A stretch of 64,000 nucleotides of DNA from J054 sp964613615 (GTDB taxonomy: Bacteria > Pseudomonadota > Gammaproteobacteria > Steroidobacterales > GCA-2729495), in assembly GCA_964613615.1 (NCBI GenBank), contig CAZTIB010000147.1, forward strand, positions 1 to 64,000, given 5' to 3'. Under the pieces are notes generated by a model. The model did not search any database and had not been told where the DNA came from. It worked only from the letters and a program-made list of their open reading frames with translations. Shown one piece after another: positions 1 to 8,804 of the stretch. The stretch's first letter is position 1; each line of letters opens with the position of its first letter. The translations under genes and the position numbers were made by a program.

Positions 1-86
1 CCGCACCAACCACCCAAACCGAGAGCGCAATCGAAACCAGCGGTCCGTCAGACCCCGAGCCGTCCGCGACGGGAGACGCGCAGTGA
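1..86 (+). CDS. mreC: Rod shape-determining protein MreC, C-terminal end only
   Basis: The reading frame that is open from base 3 ends in TGA at 84-86 and encodes a Thr/Ser/Glu/Pro-rich tail of 27 visible residues. The stop overlaps the GTG start of mreD (GTGA at 83-86). Tails of this kind are common at the MreC C-terminus, and mreC directly precedes mreD in proteobacteria, so identity rests on position and composition rather than on a visible domain. The rest of the gene lies left of the window. Confidence 0.75.
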   Translation, partial: APTTQTESAIETSGPSDPEPSATGDAQ

Positions 87-583
87 GCCGCCGCAGACTC
101 CCGCGCTGGCCGGTCTGGCTGGCGATGGTCGCCGCGGCGGCTCTAATGTCGCTGCCGCTGCCCGATAGCCTTAACGCGGTCCGGCCCGCCTGGGCCACGC
201 TGGCAGTCATCTACTGGGTCATGATGTGGCCCGGCCGCTTCGGCATCGTGACGGCCTGGCTCATCGGCCTGCTGCTGGACGTGCTGCAGGGTGCCACACT
301 GGGCCAGCATGCCCTGGCCCTGACCGTCGTGGCCTATATCACGCTGCGCTTTCACCTGCAGATTCGAATCTTTCCGCTGTGGCAGCTAACGGCAACGGTG
401 TTTGCGTTGCTGTCCCTGGAAGCATTCATCCTGTTCTGGATCGACGGGGTCGCCGGCAATCCGCCCGTGGGCCTGGCCCGGTGGACACAGGTTGTGACGG
501 GCGCCGTGCTCTGGCCGCCGGTCATGGCTATCATGGATCGCTTGCGGGAACGGCTGGAGCGCCGGGACACCACCTTCGCCTGA
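83..583 (+). CDS. mreD: Rod shape-determining protein MreD
   Basis: MreD is a small inner-membrane protein of the elongasome that works with MreB, MreC, PBP2 and RodA in lateral wall synthesis. The 166-residue product is almost entirely hydrophobic, with about five predicted membrane segments and a charged C-terminal tail (RLRERLERR). This matches the usual length of about 160 residues. The GTG start overlaps the mreC stop by four bases, and mrdA follows eight bases after the stop, so this is one transcription unit. Identity is from size, topology and context because MreD sequences diverge widely. Confidence 0.9.
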   Translation: MSRRRLPRWPVWLAMVAAAALMSLPLPDSLNAVRPAWATLAVIYWVMMWPGRFGIVTAWLIGLLLDVLQGATLGQHALALTVVAYITLRFHLQIRIFPLWQLTATVFALLSLEAFILFWIDGVAGNPPVGLARWTQVVTGAVLWPPVMAIMDRLRERLERRDTTFA

Positions 584-591
584 GCACACGG

Positions 592-2451
592 ATGGCCACT
601 AGTCTGCGGATCAAGGACACCTGGGCCGAACAGCGGCTGTTTTTGCGGCGTGCGGTTCTGGCCGGGCTGCTCGTCTTCGGCCTGAGCAGCGTGGTGGTCG
701 CGCGCCTCGCCCAGCTGCAGATTGCCCAGTACGACTATTTCTCTGCCCAGTCCCAGGGCAACCGCATTCGCGTACAGCCGGCACCCCCTCAGCGCGGCCT
801 GATTTTCGATCGCAACGGCCAGGTGCTGGCCGAAAATGTGCCTAGCTTCCAGCTGGAACTCACTCCGGAGCAGGTGCCGGACGTGGAAGACACGCTGGAA
901 CGCCTCGCAGCGGCAGGCCTGATCGAGCCGGATGAGCTGGAGGAAATCCGCGGGCTCATTGCTTCGCACCGCCGCTTTGACGCCGTCGCCATTCGCACGC
1001 GCCTGAGTGAAGAGACCGTTGCGCGCTTCGCCGTGCAGCGGCCGCGGTTTCCCGGCGTGGAAATTCGCGCGCGCCTGACACGCGCCTATCCCCTCGGCCC
1101 GGCTATTGCCCACGCCATTGGCTATGTCGGCGGCATCAGCGCCCCGGACCGGCGCGAACTGGACCAGGGCGACTACGCGGGGACATCCCTGGTGGGCAAA
1201 GTGGGCGTGGAACGCAGTTACGAGGACGTGCTGCACGGTGACGTGGGGCATGCCGAGGTGCTGGTCAACGCCCGTGGGCGGCAGATGCAGGTGCTCAGCG
1301 GCGAGGCACCGTTGCCGGGCCGCGACCTGGTGCTGACCCTGGATGCCAGGGTTCAACTGGTGGCCTGGGATGCGCTGGCGGGCCGGCGCGGCGCCGTGGT
1401 GGCCATCGATCCGCGCAATGGCGAGGTGCTGGCCCTGGTCAGCGCCCCGGCCTATGACCCGAACGCCATCAGCTCGGGCCTCACGCGCAAAGCCTTCCGC
1501 GCGCTGCAGGAAGACCCGGACCGGCCGCTGTTCAACCGGGCCCTGCGCGGGGCCTACCCGCCCGGCTCAACCATCAAACCGATTCTCGCCCTCGCCAGCC
1601 TGGAGCTGGATGCCATCGACCCCGACCAGAAAATTTATTGCGGCGGCTTCTACCAGTTGCCCGGTAAGTCGCACCGCTACCGCGACTGGAAACGCGGTGG
1701 CCACGGGCTGGTGGATCTGCACCAGGCCATCGCCCAGTCCTGCGACGTGTATTTCTATGGGCTGGCCACAGAACTCGGCATCAGCCGAATGGCCGAGTTC
1801 CTGCGCCGCTTCGGACTCGGCGCGACGACCGGCATCGACGTGCCGGGTGAAAAATTCGGCCTGGTGCCGGATCCGGGTTGGAAGCGCACCGCCTTCTCAC
1901 GCCGGGAAGACCAGCCGTGGTACCCGGGTGAAACTGTGATCACCGGTATCGGCCAGGGCTACTTGCTGGCCACGCCGCTGCAATTGGCGCATGCCACGGC
2001 CACGATCGCCGCGCGCGGCCAGCGCTACCGACCCACGCTCATGAGGGGTTACCGGCTCGCCGAAACGGACGCGACTGCCGCTGGTACCGGCGACCCCCTG
2101 CCACCGGTGGGTGTGGACAACGACAGTGACTGGGACCAGATCATCAGCGCGATGAACGCGGTGTTGCAGGGTGAGCGCGGCACGGCCCGCGCGGTGGGCA
2201 TGGACGCGCCGTTCACGATGGCCGGCAAAAGCGGCACCGCCCAGGTGTTCAGCGTGGCGCAGGATGAAGAATACGAGTCGGAAGAGGTCGAGGAGCGGAT
2301 GCGCGACCACGCGTTGTTCATTGCCTTTGCCCCGCTGGAAGCACCGCGCATTGCCGTGGCCGTGGTCATCGAGAACGGTGAAAGCGGCAGCCGGGTCGCC
2401 GCCCCGGTAGCGCTGGCGGTCATGGAAACCTACCTGGCGGAGTCGCTGTGA
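592..2451 (+). CDS. mrdA: Penicillin-binding protein 2 (elongasome transpeptidase)
   Basis: This is a class B PBP that crosslinks peptidoglycan during elongation, anchored in the inner membrane with a periplasmic catalytic domain. The ATG at 592 gives 619 residues, close to E. coli PBP2. A single transmembrane segment lies near residues 20-40, followed by the PBP dimerisation domain (PQRGLIFDRNG). The transpeptidase domain carries S326-T-I-K329 (active serine), an SCD triad and K546-S-G-T. The frame stays open upstream across mreD, but 592 is the start that fits the family. The stop overlaps the rodA start (GTGA). Confidence 0.96.
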   Translation: MATSLRIKDTWAEQRLFLRRAVLAGLLVFGLSSVVVARLAQLQIAQYDYFSAQSQGNRIRVQPAPPQRGLIFDRNGQVLAENVPSFQLELTPEQVPDVEDTLERLAAAGLIEPDELEEIRGLIASHRRFDAVAIRTRLSEETVARFAVQRPRFPGVEIRARLTRAYPLGPAIAHAIGYVGGISAPDRRELDQGDYAGTSLVGKVGVERSYEDVLHGDVGHAEVLVNARGRQMQVLSGEAPLPGRDLVLTLDARVQLVAWDALAGRRGAVVAIDPRNGEVLALVSAPAYDPNAISSGLTRKAFRALQEDPDRPLFNRALRGAYPPGSTIKPILALASLELDAIDPDQKIYCGGFYQLPGKSHRYRDWKRGGHGLVDLHQAIAQSCDVYFYGLATELGISRMAEFLRRFGLGATTGIDVPGEKFGLVPDPGWKRTAFSRREDQPWYPGETVITGIGQGYLLATPLQLAHATATIAARGQRYRPTLMRGYRLAETDATAAGTGDPLPPVGVDNDSDWDQIISAMNAVLQGERGTARAVGMDAPFTMAGKSGTAQVFSVAQDEEYESEEVEERMRDHALFIAFAPLEAPRIAVAVVIENGESGSRVAAPVALAVMETYLAESL

Positions 2452-3578
2452 GCGCGCTGGCCGACAGCCGGCGCAGCGCCGATGTCCCAGGCCTGGCGCG
2501 GATCCTGGCCGGCCTGCACCTGGACGCGCTGCTGCTGACCAGCCTGGCGGCGATCATGGCCATTGGCCTGCTCGCGCTATACAGCTCGGTGGGCGAAAAC
2601 ACCGGGCTGGTGGTCAACCAGGTCACGCGGATGGGCGCGGCGCTTCTGGCGATGGTGGCCCTGGCGCAGGTCGACCCCGCCTGGCTGCGACGCACCGCGC
2701 CGTGGGTCTACGCCGCCGGCCTGGGGCTGCTGGCCCTGGTCCTGCTGTCCGGTGACGTCGGCAAGGGCGCGCAGCGCTGGCTGGATCTCGGGGTGCGCTT
2801 CCAGCCGTCGGAAATCATGAAGCTGGGCGTGCCGATGATGCTCGCGTGGTTGCTCCACGACCGGCCGCTGCCACCGTCCTTCGGGATGATTCTCACGTCG
2901 CTGCTCCTGGTCCTGTTGCCAGTCGCAATGATTGCGCTGCAACCGGATCTCGGCACCGCAATCATGATTACCGCCAGCGGCGCGGCGGTCATCTTCCTGG
3001 CAGGCATCGGCGCCCGGTACATGATCGGTGCCGCCGGCGTCGCCCTGGTCTCGCTGCCGGCACTCTGGTACTTCGTGATGCACGAATACCAGAAGAAGCG
3101 CGTGCTGACATTATTCGATCCGGGCAGTGATCCTCTCGGCGCCGGCTATCACATCATCCAGTCGAAGATCGCCATCGGCTCCGGCGGCCTGTTCGGCAAG
3201 GGCTGGTTAAACGGAACCCAGGGTCAGCTCGAATTCCTGCCGGAACGCTCCACCGACTTCATCTTCGCGGTCATCGGCGAGGAATTCGGCCTGCTGGGCG
3301 CGCTGGCGGTGCTGCTGATCTATCTCCTGATCGTCGGTCGGGGACTTTACATGGCGGCCACTGCCCAGGACACGTTCGGCCGGCTGTTGGCCGGCAGCAT
3401 AAGCCTGACCTTCTTCTTCTACGCCTTCGTCAATACCGCCATGGTCACCGGGCTGCTGCCGGTGGTCGGCGTCCCGCTGCCGCTGATCAGTTTCGGCGGC
3501 ACCTCAATGGTGACCCTGCTGGCGGGTTTCGGTATTCTGATGTCTATCCAGACGCACCGGAAGCTCCTGGCGAGATGA
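2448..3578 (+). CDS. rodA: RodA, SEDS peptidoglycan glycosyltransferase
   Basis: RodA polymerises lipid II into glycan strands and is the partner of PBP2. The 376-residue polytopic protein has the SEDS family signature: a conserved periplasmic region with GTQGQLEFLPERSTDFIFA, then GEEFG, and near the end PLISFGGTS. The start is GTG at 2448, overlapping the mrdA stop by four bases. The stop overlaps the mltB ATG by four bases (ATGA). The mrdA-rodA pairing is the standard elongasome arrangement and implies translational coupling. Confidence 0.96.
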   Translation: MSALADSRRSADVPGLARILAGLHLDALLLTSLAAIMAIGLLALYSSVGENTGLVVNQVTRMGAALLAMVALAQVDPAWLRRTAPWVYAAGLGLLALVLLSGDVGKGAQRWLDLGVRFQPSEIMKLGVPMMLAWLLHDRPLPPSFGMILTSLLLVLLPVAMIALQPDLGTAIMITASGAAVIFLAGIGARYMIGAAGVALVSLPALWYFVMHEYQKKRVLTLFDPGSDPLGAGYHIIQSKIAIGSGGLFGKGWLNGTQGQLEFLPERSTDFIFAVIGEEFGLLGALAVLLIYLLIVGRGLYMAATAQDTFGRLLAGSISLTFFFYAFVNTAMVTGLLPVVGVPLPLISFGGTSMVTLLAGFGILMSIQTHRKLLAR

Positions 3579-4585
3579 CACGGATGACGCGAACCGCCTT
3601 GTTGACCTGCCTTTGCCTGTTGCTGAGTGCAGCTCCTGCAGCTGCGCTGGACACCAGCCGCAACGATGTCCAGGCATTCGTCGCCGAACTCACCGAGCGG
3701 CACGGTTTCGATCGCGGCTATCTCGAGGCTGTGCTGGCTGACAGCCGCGTCCAGCAGAAGATCATCGATGCCCTGGACCGGCCTGCCGAGAAGACCAAGC
3801 CGTGGTTCGAGTACCGGGAAATCTTTATTACCGAAAAACGGATCGCCGCCGGCGTCGCCTTTCGCCAGGAGCATGCCGCCCTCCTGGAGCGCGTGTCCCG
3901 GGAAACAGGGGTACCCGAGGAAATCATCACCGCGATCATCGGGGTGGAGACTTTCTACGGCCGCATCACCGGCGGCTACCGGGTACTGGACGCCCTGACG
4001 ACGCAGGGATTCGATTACCCGTCGCGGGCCAAATTCGGCCGGTCTCAGCTCGAGCAGTTCTTTCTGCTGCTTAAGGAAGAAGGCTTCGAAGCCGCTGCGC
4101 TGAAAGGCTCCTACGCCGGCGCAATGGGGCCGCCGCAATTCATCCCGAGCAGCTACCGCGCCTATGCCGTGGACGGCGATGGCGACGGGCAACGCGACCT
4201 GTTGGGCAACTGGGACGACATCATCGCCAGCGTGGCCAACTACTTCGTGGCCCACCGCTGGGCAGCCGGTGAACCCGTGGCCTTTCCCGCCCGGGTCAAC
4301 GATGCGGCAAGCGCGCCGGTGACCAGCAAGCTGCGACTCGCTGACACGGTGGAGTCGCTGCGCCGCCAGGGCGTGACTACCGATGCAGAACTCGGTGGGC
4401 AGACGCCGGCGATGCTGATGCGCTTTGAAGTGGCCGACGGCGACGAGTACTGGCTGGGCCTGCAGAATTTTTACGTGATCACCCGCTATAACCGCAGCCA
4501 GATGTACGCGCTGGCGGTCCATCAGCTGGCTAGCGCGCTGGCGGCCGCGGAGGCGGCGCCCACGGTGGCGGTGTCCGCGCCATGA
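3575..4585 (+). CDS. mltB: Lytic murein transglycosylase B
   Basis: MltB cleaves the MurNAc-GlcNAc bond of peptidoglycan to give 1,6-anhydro-muropeptides. The 336-residue product has an N-terminal signal peptide (hydrophobic stretch to about residue 25, ending AAPAAALD). The SLT_2 domain includes IIGVE125TFYGR, whose glutamate is the expected catalytic acid, and the family segment YAGAMGPPQFIPSSYR. There is a cysteine in the hydrophobic core but no convincing lipobox, so it may be a soluble periplasmic form. It lies between rodA and rlpA with 4-base overlaps on both sides. Confidence 0.93.
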   Translation: MTRMTRTALLTCLCLLLSAAPAAALDTSRNDVQAFVAELTERHGFDRGYLEAVLADSRVQQKIIDALDRPAEKTKPWFEYREIFITEKRIAAGVAFRQEHAALLERVSRETGVPEEIITAIIGVETFYGRITGGYRVLDALTTQGFDYPSRAKFGRSQLEQFFLLLKEEGFEAAALKGSYAGAMGPPQFIPSSYRAYAVDGDGDGQRDLLGNWDDIIASVANYFVAHRWAAGEPVAFPARVNDAASAPVTSKLRLADTVESLRRQGVTTDAELGGQTPAMLMRFEVADGDEYWLGLQNFYVITRYNRSQMYALAVHQLASALAAAEAAPTVAVSAP

Positions 4586-5427
4586 TGCGGCTGGCGACAC
4601 TGCTGCTGCTGGTTGCAGCGCTGGGCGCCTGCAGCAGCGGGTCGCGCTGGGGAAAATCCGAGCGGCCTGCCGTACCCAAGGCGCCGTCGCCTGTGGTGAA
4701 CGAACCGGGCCAGCCGACCCGCAGTAAGCGCGGCAACCCGGCCTTCTACGAGGTCTATGGCAAGCGCTACTACGTGCAGGCGACCAGCGCCGACTACCGG
4801 GAAAAGGGCGTGGCCTCGTGGTACGGCAAGAAGTTTCACGGCCGCCTGACATCCAGCGGCGAGCCCTACAACATGTATGCGATGACGGCGGCGCACAAGA
4901 CACTGCCGCTGCCCACCCGCGTGCGGGTGACAAACCTGCAGAACAAGCGCAGCGTCGTGGTCACGGTTAACGACCGGGGGCCCTTCGTCCACAACCGCGT
5001 GATCGACATGTCTTACGCAGCCGCCCAGCAACTCGGTATGATTCGCGACGGCACCGCGATGGTCTCGGTAGAGGCCCTGCCCTTCGATGCGCCCACAGGG
5101 CCTGCACCGGTCGTTAGCGACAGCGCGCCGGGTATTCCCAGCATGGTGGCCACTGCATCGGCAGCGCCACCGCCGGCTGACCCGTTGATGTACCTGCAGG
5201 TGGGTGCTTTCGGCGACGTTGGGAACGCCGAGCGCCTGAAGAATCAGCTGGAAACGGGCGGCATTCAAAATGTCGCGATCTGGCAGGACGACGCGGCCGA
5301 TCGGGCCCTGTATCGGGTCAGGCTGGGCCCCATTGTCGACGTAGCGGAGTACGATCAGCTGGTGGAGCGTGTCGGGGCCCTGGATATACGCGATGCGCTG
5401 CTGGTGACGGAGCAGCCCGGGGGCTGA
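4582..5427 (+). CDS. rlpA: RlpA-type septal lytic transglycosylase lipoprotein
   Basis: The protein has a lipoprotein signal with lipobox LGAC at about residue 15 and a low-complexity linker. A double-psi beta-barrel domain follows (ASWYGKKFHGRLTSSGE, AAHKTLPLPT, VNDRGPF, IDMSYAAA), and a C-terminal SPOR domain starts near residue 200 (YLQVGAFGD). In Pseudomonas, RlpA cleaves peptide-free (denuded) glycan and its SPOR domain binds those strands at division sites. Length (281) and order of domains are typical. The start overlaps the mltB stop. Confidence 0.93.
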   Translation: MMRLATLLLLVAALGACSSGSRWGKSERPAVPKAPSPVVNEPGQPTRSKRGNPAFYEVYGKRYYVQATSADYREKGVASWYGKKFHGRLTSSGEPYNMYAMTAAHKTLPLPTRVRVTNLQNKRSVVVTVNDRGPFVHNRVIDMSYAAAQQLGMIRDGTAMVSVEALPFDAPTGPAPVVSDSAPGIPSMVATASAAPPPADPLMYLQVGAFGDVGNAERLKNQLETGGIQNVAIWQDDAADRALYRVRLGPIVDVAEYDQLVERVGALDIRDALLVTEQPGG

Positions 5428-5477
5428 CGGGCGAGGCTGCCTCGGCAAGGCGGCAGGCAATCAATTCGGAGACCGTG

Positions 5478-6608
5478 ATGAATTTTCTTGCACGCGCATT
5501 CCCGCTGCTGGTTCTGCTGCTGCCTGCCGGCCTGGTAGCCCAGGTCCCGGCGGCGCCGGAGCTGGCGGCCCGCGGTTATATCCTCGTCGACCACCACAGC
5601 GGCAAGGTGCTGGCGGCAAAAAGCGATGCGGAGCCCCTGGATCCCGCCAGCATCACCAAGCTGATGACTGCCTACGCCGTGTTCAGGGCGTTGAGCGACG
5701 GCCAGATCAAGCTGACCGACGAGGTGCCCATCAGCGAAGCGGCGTGGCGCACCCCGGGTTCGCGGATGTTCATCGAAGTGAATACGCGTGTCAGCGTAGA
5801 AGACCTGCTACAGGGCATGATCGTGCAATCGGGCAACGACGCAAGCGTGGCCCTTGCTGAATACATTGCCGGCACCGAAACGGTGTTCGCCCAGCTGATG
5901 ACGCAGTACGCCCGCGAAATCGGCATGGCAAATACAACCTACCGCAACAGCACCGGGTTACCCGCCGAGGGCCACCAGACCACCGCCGCGGACATCGCTC
6001 TCCTGGCCTCCGTGATCGTCCGCGAGTATCCGCACTATTACGCGTGGTACTCGCAACGCGAGTTCACCTACAACGGCATCACCCAGAAGAACCGCAACGC
6101 GTTGTTGTGGCGCGATCCGAGCGTCGACGGCATGAAGACCGGCATGACGGACGCGGCGGGTTACTGTCTCGTGTCTTCTGCCAAGCGAGACGGCATGCGG
6201 CTGATCGCCGTGGTGCTGGGCACGAAGAGTCCCACCGCGCGGGCCAACGACTCCCAGGCCTTGCTGAACTACGGTTTCCGGTTTTTCGAGACCCGCCTGC
6301 TGTACCCGGCCGGCGACCCCGTCACCGAAGCCAGGGTCTGGAAGGGTGAACAGGACAAGACCGGCCTGGGCACGCGCCAGGACATTTACGTGACGATTCC
6401 ACGCGGCACCTACGACCGGCTGGAAGCCCAGCTGGATCTGCCCCAGCAGGTCGTGGCACCCGTCGAGGCCACCGATCAGCTCGGGGTGCTGCGAGTAAGC
6501 CTCGCCGACCAGACGCTGGCCGAGGCCAATTTATTCGCGCTGAACGCGGTCCCGGCGGGCTCCATCTGGCAGCGAGCGCGCGACTCCGTGCTGCTCTGGT
6601 TCGAGTAG
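5478..6608 (+). CDS. dacA: D-alanyl-D-alanine carboxypeptidase (PBP5/6 family)
   Basis: This low-molecular-mass PBP trims the terminal D-Ala of muropeptides. ATG at 5478 is preferred over the in-frame GTG three bases earlier because GGAGA at 5467-5471 is better spaced from the ATG. The 376-residue product has a signal peptide, S58-I-T-K61 with the active serine, S118-G-N and K220-T-G. The C-terminal PBP5-type domain ends in a short amphipathic segment (WQRARDSVLLWF) that would anchor it to the inner membrane. It follows rlpA after a 50-base gap. Confidence 0.95.
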   Translation: MNFLARAFPLLVLLLPAGLVAQVPAAPELAARGYILVDHHSGKVLAAKSDAEPLDPASITKLMTAYAVFRALSDGQIKLTDEVPISEAAWRTPGSRMFIEVNTRVSVEDLLQGMIVQSGNDASVALAEYIAGTETVFAQLMTQYAREIGMANTTYRNSTGLPAEGHQTTAADIALLASVIVREYPHYYAWYSQREFTYNGITQKNRNALLWRDPSVDGMKTGMTDAAGYCLVSSAKRDGMRLIAVVLGTKSPTARANDSQALLNYGFRFFETRLLYPAGDPVTEARVWKGEQDKTGLGTRQDIYVTIPRGTYDRLEAQLDLPQQVVAPVEATDQLGVLRVSLADQTLAEANLFALNAVPAGSIWQRARDSVLLWFE

Positions 6609-6619
6609 ACCCCGCAACA

Positions 6620-7465
6620 ATGGCCGACGTGCTGCCCATCGCCTATCTCGACGGCGAGTTCCTGCCCATTGACGAGGCCCGGGTCTCGCCCCTCGACCGC
6701 GGTTTCCTGTTCGGCGATGCCGTCTATGAAGTGATACCGGTTTACCACGGGCAGCCCCTGTTGCTGGATGCTCACGTCAGCCGAATGGCCAAAAGCCTGA
6801 CTGCGCTAAGCATCGAAGACCCGCTGCCGGTAGAAGACTGGCGGGCACTGATTCGTGAACTCGCCCGGCGCAACGGCGGCGGGGATCTCGGCGTATACCT
6901 GCAGATCACGCGCGGCAAGGCCTCTGGGCGAGATCACGCCTTCCCCACCCACTCCGTGCCCACCGTATTCGGCATGGCCAGCCCCGCGCCGGCGCCGCGG
7001 CCTGAAGGCCTGCGGGCCATCATCGTCCCGGACCATCGCTGGGGCCGGTGCGACATCAAGGCCACCGCGCTGCTGGCAAACGTGCTGGCCCGCCAGGCTG
7101 CCGCGGAGGCGGGTGCGGACGAGGCCATCCTGGTCTGGAACGGCGAAGTCACGGAGGGCGCGGCCAGTTCCGTCATCCTGGTGGAACAGGGCACAATGAT
7201 CCGGCGCCCGAACAGCGAGGCGATACTGCCCGGCACCACCACCGACCTGGTGTGGGAACTCGGCGCTGAAGCCGGGCTCCAATGCCGGGAAGAACCTGTC
7301 ACACCAGAGCGCCTGCACGCGGCCGACGAAGTCTGGCTGACGAGTGCCATGCGAGGCGTTGCTGCCGTTGTGGCGATCGATGGCCAGCCGGTGAGCGACG
7401 GCCAGCCCGGGCCAGTTTGGAACCGAGTGGCTGCCCGCTTCGAAACCTTCAAGCATGAACAGTGA
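6620..7465 (+). CDS. dat: D-amino-acid (D-alanine) transaminase, PLP fold type IV
   Basis: The 281-residue protein belongs to the branched-chain/D-amino acid aminotransferase family. Signatures are DRGFLFGDAVYEVIPVY near the N-terminus, K147 in CDIKATALL as the likely PLP Schiff-base lysine, and the phosphate-binding region around EGAASSV and PGTTTDL. It would interconvert D-alanine and D-glutamate with their keto acids. Its place right after dacA supports recycling of D-alanine released by the carboxypeptidase (inference). An aminodeoxychorismate lyase or IlvE assignment is possible but fits the motifs less well. Confidence 0.88.
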   Translation: MADVLPIAYLDGEFLPIDEARVSPLDRGFLFGDAVYEVIPVYHGQPLLLDAHVSRMAKSLTALSIEDPLPVEDWRALIRELARRNGGGDLGVYLQITRGKASGRDHAFPTHSVPTVFGMASPAPAPRPEGLRAIIVPDHRWGRCDIKATALLANVLARQAAAEAGADEAILVWNGEVTEGAASSVILVEQGTMIRRPNSEAILPGTTTDLVWELGAEAGLQCREEPVTPERLHAADEVWLTSAMRGVAAVVAIDGQPVSDGQPGPVWNRVAARFETFKHEQ

Positions 7466-7724
7466 ATCCGACGACATCTTCGAGTTTCCGTGCAGCTTTC
7501 CCATCAAGGCTATGGGCCGGGATGCCGAGGGCTTTCCGGCCCATGTCATGGAACTGGTGGCTGCCAGCGCCGGGCCCATTGACCACGAAGATGTCCGAAT
7601 CCGCCCCAGCCGCGACGGCCGCTACGTCTCCGTAACCGTCACCTTCCAGGCAAAGAGCCGGGACCAACTCGATGAGATTTACCGCCGACTCACCTCCAGC
7701 CAGCGGATCCTCGTCGTCCTCTGA
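7455..7724 (+). CDS. ybeD: YbeD/DUF493 family protein
   Basis: This is a small (89-residue) cytosolic protein of the DUF493 family. The family features visible are an N-terminal FPCSFPIKAMG segment, a central PRDGRYVSVTVTF-like strand (here PSRDGRYVSVTVTF) and a C-terminal LTSSQRILVVL. It overlaps the transaminase gene by 11 bases and lipB by about 50 bases. In E. coli, ybeD sits between dacA and lipB, exactly as here apart from the inserted transaminase. The biochemical role is not established. Confidence 0.9.
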   Translation: MNSESDDIFEFPCSFPIKAMGRDAEGFPAHVMELVAASAGPIDHEDVRIRPSRDGRYVSVTVTFQAKSRDQLDEIYRRLTSSQRILVVL

Positions 7725-8337
7725 CATCCCCGCCACGCGCATACGCACGCTCGGGCGCGCAGATTACGCGGGCACCGTGACCGCGATGCAAAGATTTACG
7801 GATCAGCGGAACCCGCAGACGCCTGATGAAATCTGGTTCCTGGAGCACCCGCCGGTATTCACGATGGGCCTCAACGCCGCGACAGAACACCTGCTCGCAC
7901 CCGGCGATATTCCGGTGGTGCAGACAGATCGCGGCGGGCAGGTGACTTACCACGGGCCCGGGCAGCTCGTGGCGTATACGCTGATCGATATCCGTCGCGC
8001 CGGGCTGAACGTTCGGCAACTGGTGTCAGCGCTGGAACAGGCCGTGGTTGGATTGCTGGCGAGCTACGGGCTAGACGCGGCGTCCCGACCCGACGCGCCG
8101 GGCGTCTACGTGGCCGGTGCCAAGATCGCCAGCCTGGGGCTGCGCATAAGAAAAGGCGCCAGCTATCACGGCCTCGCATTGAACGTGGCCATGAACCTGG
8201 AGCCTTTTTCGCGAATTAACCCGTGCGGCTTCGAAGCCCTGGCGGTTACCCAGTTGGCGGACCTCGGCGGCCCGCAGGACCCTGAAGAAGTCGCCGGGGC
8301 CCTGGGGCCCCGGCTATTGTCTCATCTAGGCCCTTAG
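7672..8337 (+). CDS. lipB: Octanoyl-[acyl-carrier-protein]:protein N-octanoyltransferase
   Basis: LipB transfers octanoyl from ACP to lipoyl domains in lipoate synthesis. The 221-residue protein carries the RGGQVTYHGPGQLVAY signature, K151 in VAGAKIASLG and C185 in NPCGFEALAVTQ, matching the catalytic Lys/Cys dyad. The only reasonable start is the ATG at 7672, which makes a 53-base overlap with the YbeD gene. A Ser/Ala-rich N-terminal extension precedes the domain. lipA, often next to lipB, is not downstream; instead a convergent gene begins immediately. Confidence 0.95.
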   Translation: MRFTADSPPASGSSSSSDIPATRIRTLGRADYAGTVTAMQRFTDQRNPQTPDEIWFLEHPPVFTMGLNAATEHLLAPGDIPVVQTDRGGQVTYHGPGQLVAYTLIDIRRAGLNVRQLVSALEQAVVGLLASYGLDAASRPDAPGVYVAGAKIASLGLRIRKGASYHGLALNVAMNLEPFSRINPCGFEALAVTQLADLGGPQDPEEVAGALGPRLLSHLGP

Positions 8338-8657
8338 CCGATTTGGGCCGCTTCCGGACGCTTCGGGTTGCGGCCGGCCCACTGACCGTCTTCGACGACG
8401 ATCTGCTCGACTTCGCCCCTGCGCAGGTAGCAGTAGGAGCGCTGCGTGGCGTCCTCACCCTTGACGTTCAGCCAGACTTCGTAGTTCGCACCGCGAGACT
8501 TGACCTTGGTCAGCTTGCTGAGCGTGCCCTGGCCGACGCTTGCTTCCACCGCGACCTTGCAGGCCTTGATGGCGTCCTGGGCGGGGGCGGCTGTAGCCGT
8601 CCCGGAAATCATGAGGCCGGCGGCCACCGTGATCGCTAGCACTTTAATGTTGTTCAT
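8334..8657 (-). CDS. Small exported protein of unknown function
   Basis: The 107-residue product begins at the ATG at 8657, which has GGAGGG about eight bases upstream, rather than at the ATG 15 bases earlier. A signal peptide is clear (MNNIKVLAITVAAGLM, cleavage near TATA-APAQ). The mature part is about 85 residues with two cysteines (KACK and RSYCYLR) that could form a disulfide. I recognise no family. Its stop overlaps the lipB stop tail to tail by four bases, so the two genes have no room for a separate terminator. Confidence 0.7.
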   Translation of the reverse strand: MNNIKVLAITVAAGLMISGTATAAPAQDAIKACKVAVEASVGQGTLSKLTKVKSRGANYEVWLNVKGEDATQRSYCYLRRGEVEQIVVEDGQWAGRNPKRPEAAQIG

Positions 8658-8804
8658 ACTGAATCCCTCCAATCCGTGTGTTTGATCCCCGGCTTTGGTA
8701 TGTCCTCATACCCGCCGTTAACATCAATTTCGGCGCCAATCTCCCGCTGGATTCAGCCTGAACGGAGTTTTTTTGGCCTGCAGGAGCCCGCAATCCCAAG
8801 CACC

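Noticed and set aside
352..1356. Long open frame on the minus strand opposite mreD and mrdA
   Set aside because: The product is His/Gln/Arg-rich with no domain, and it lies fully antisense to clear genes; a by-product of high G+C.
3419..4933. 504-codon minus-strand frame opposite mltB and rlpA
   Set aside because: Both genes below it have catalytic motifs; the frame has none.
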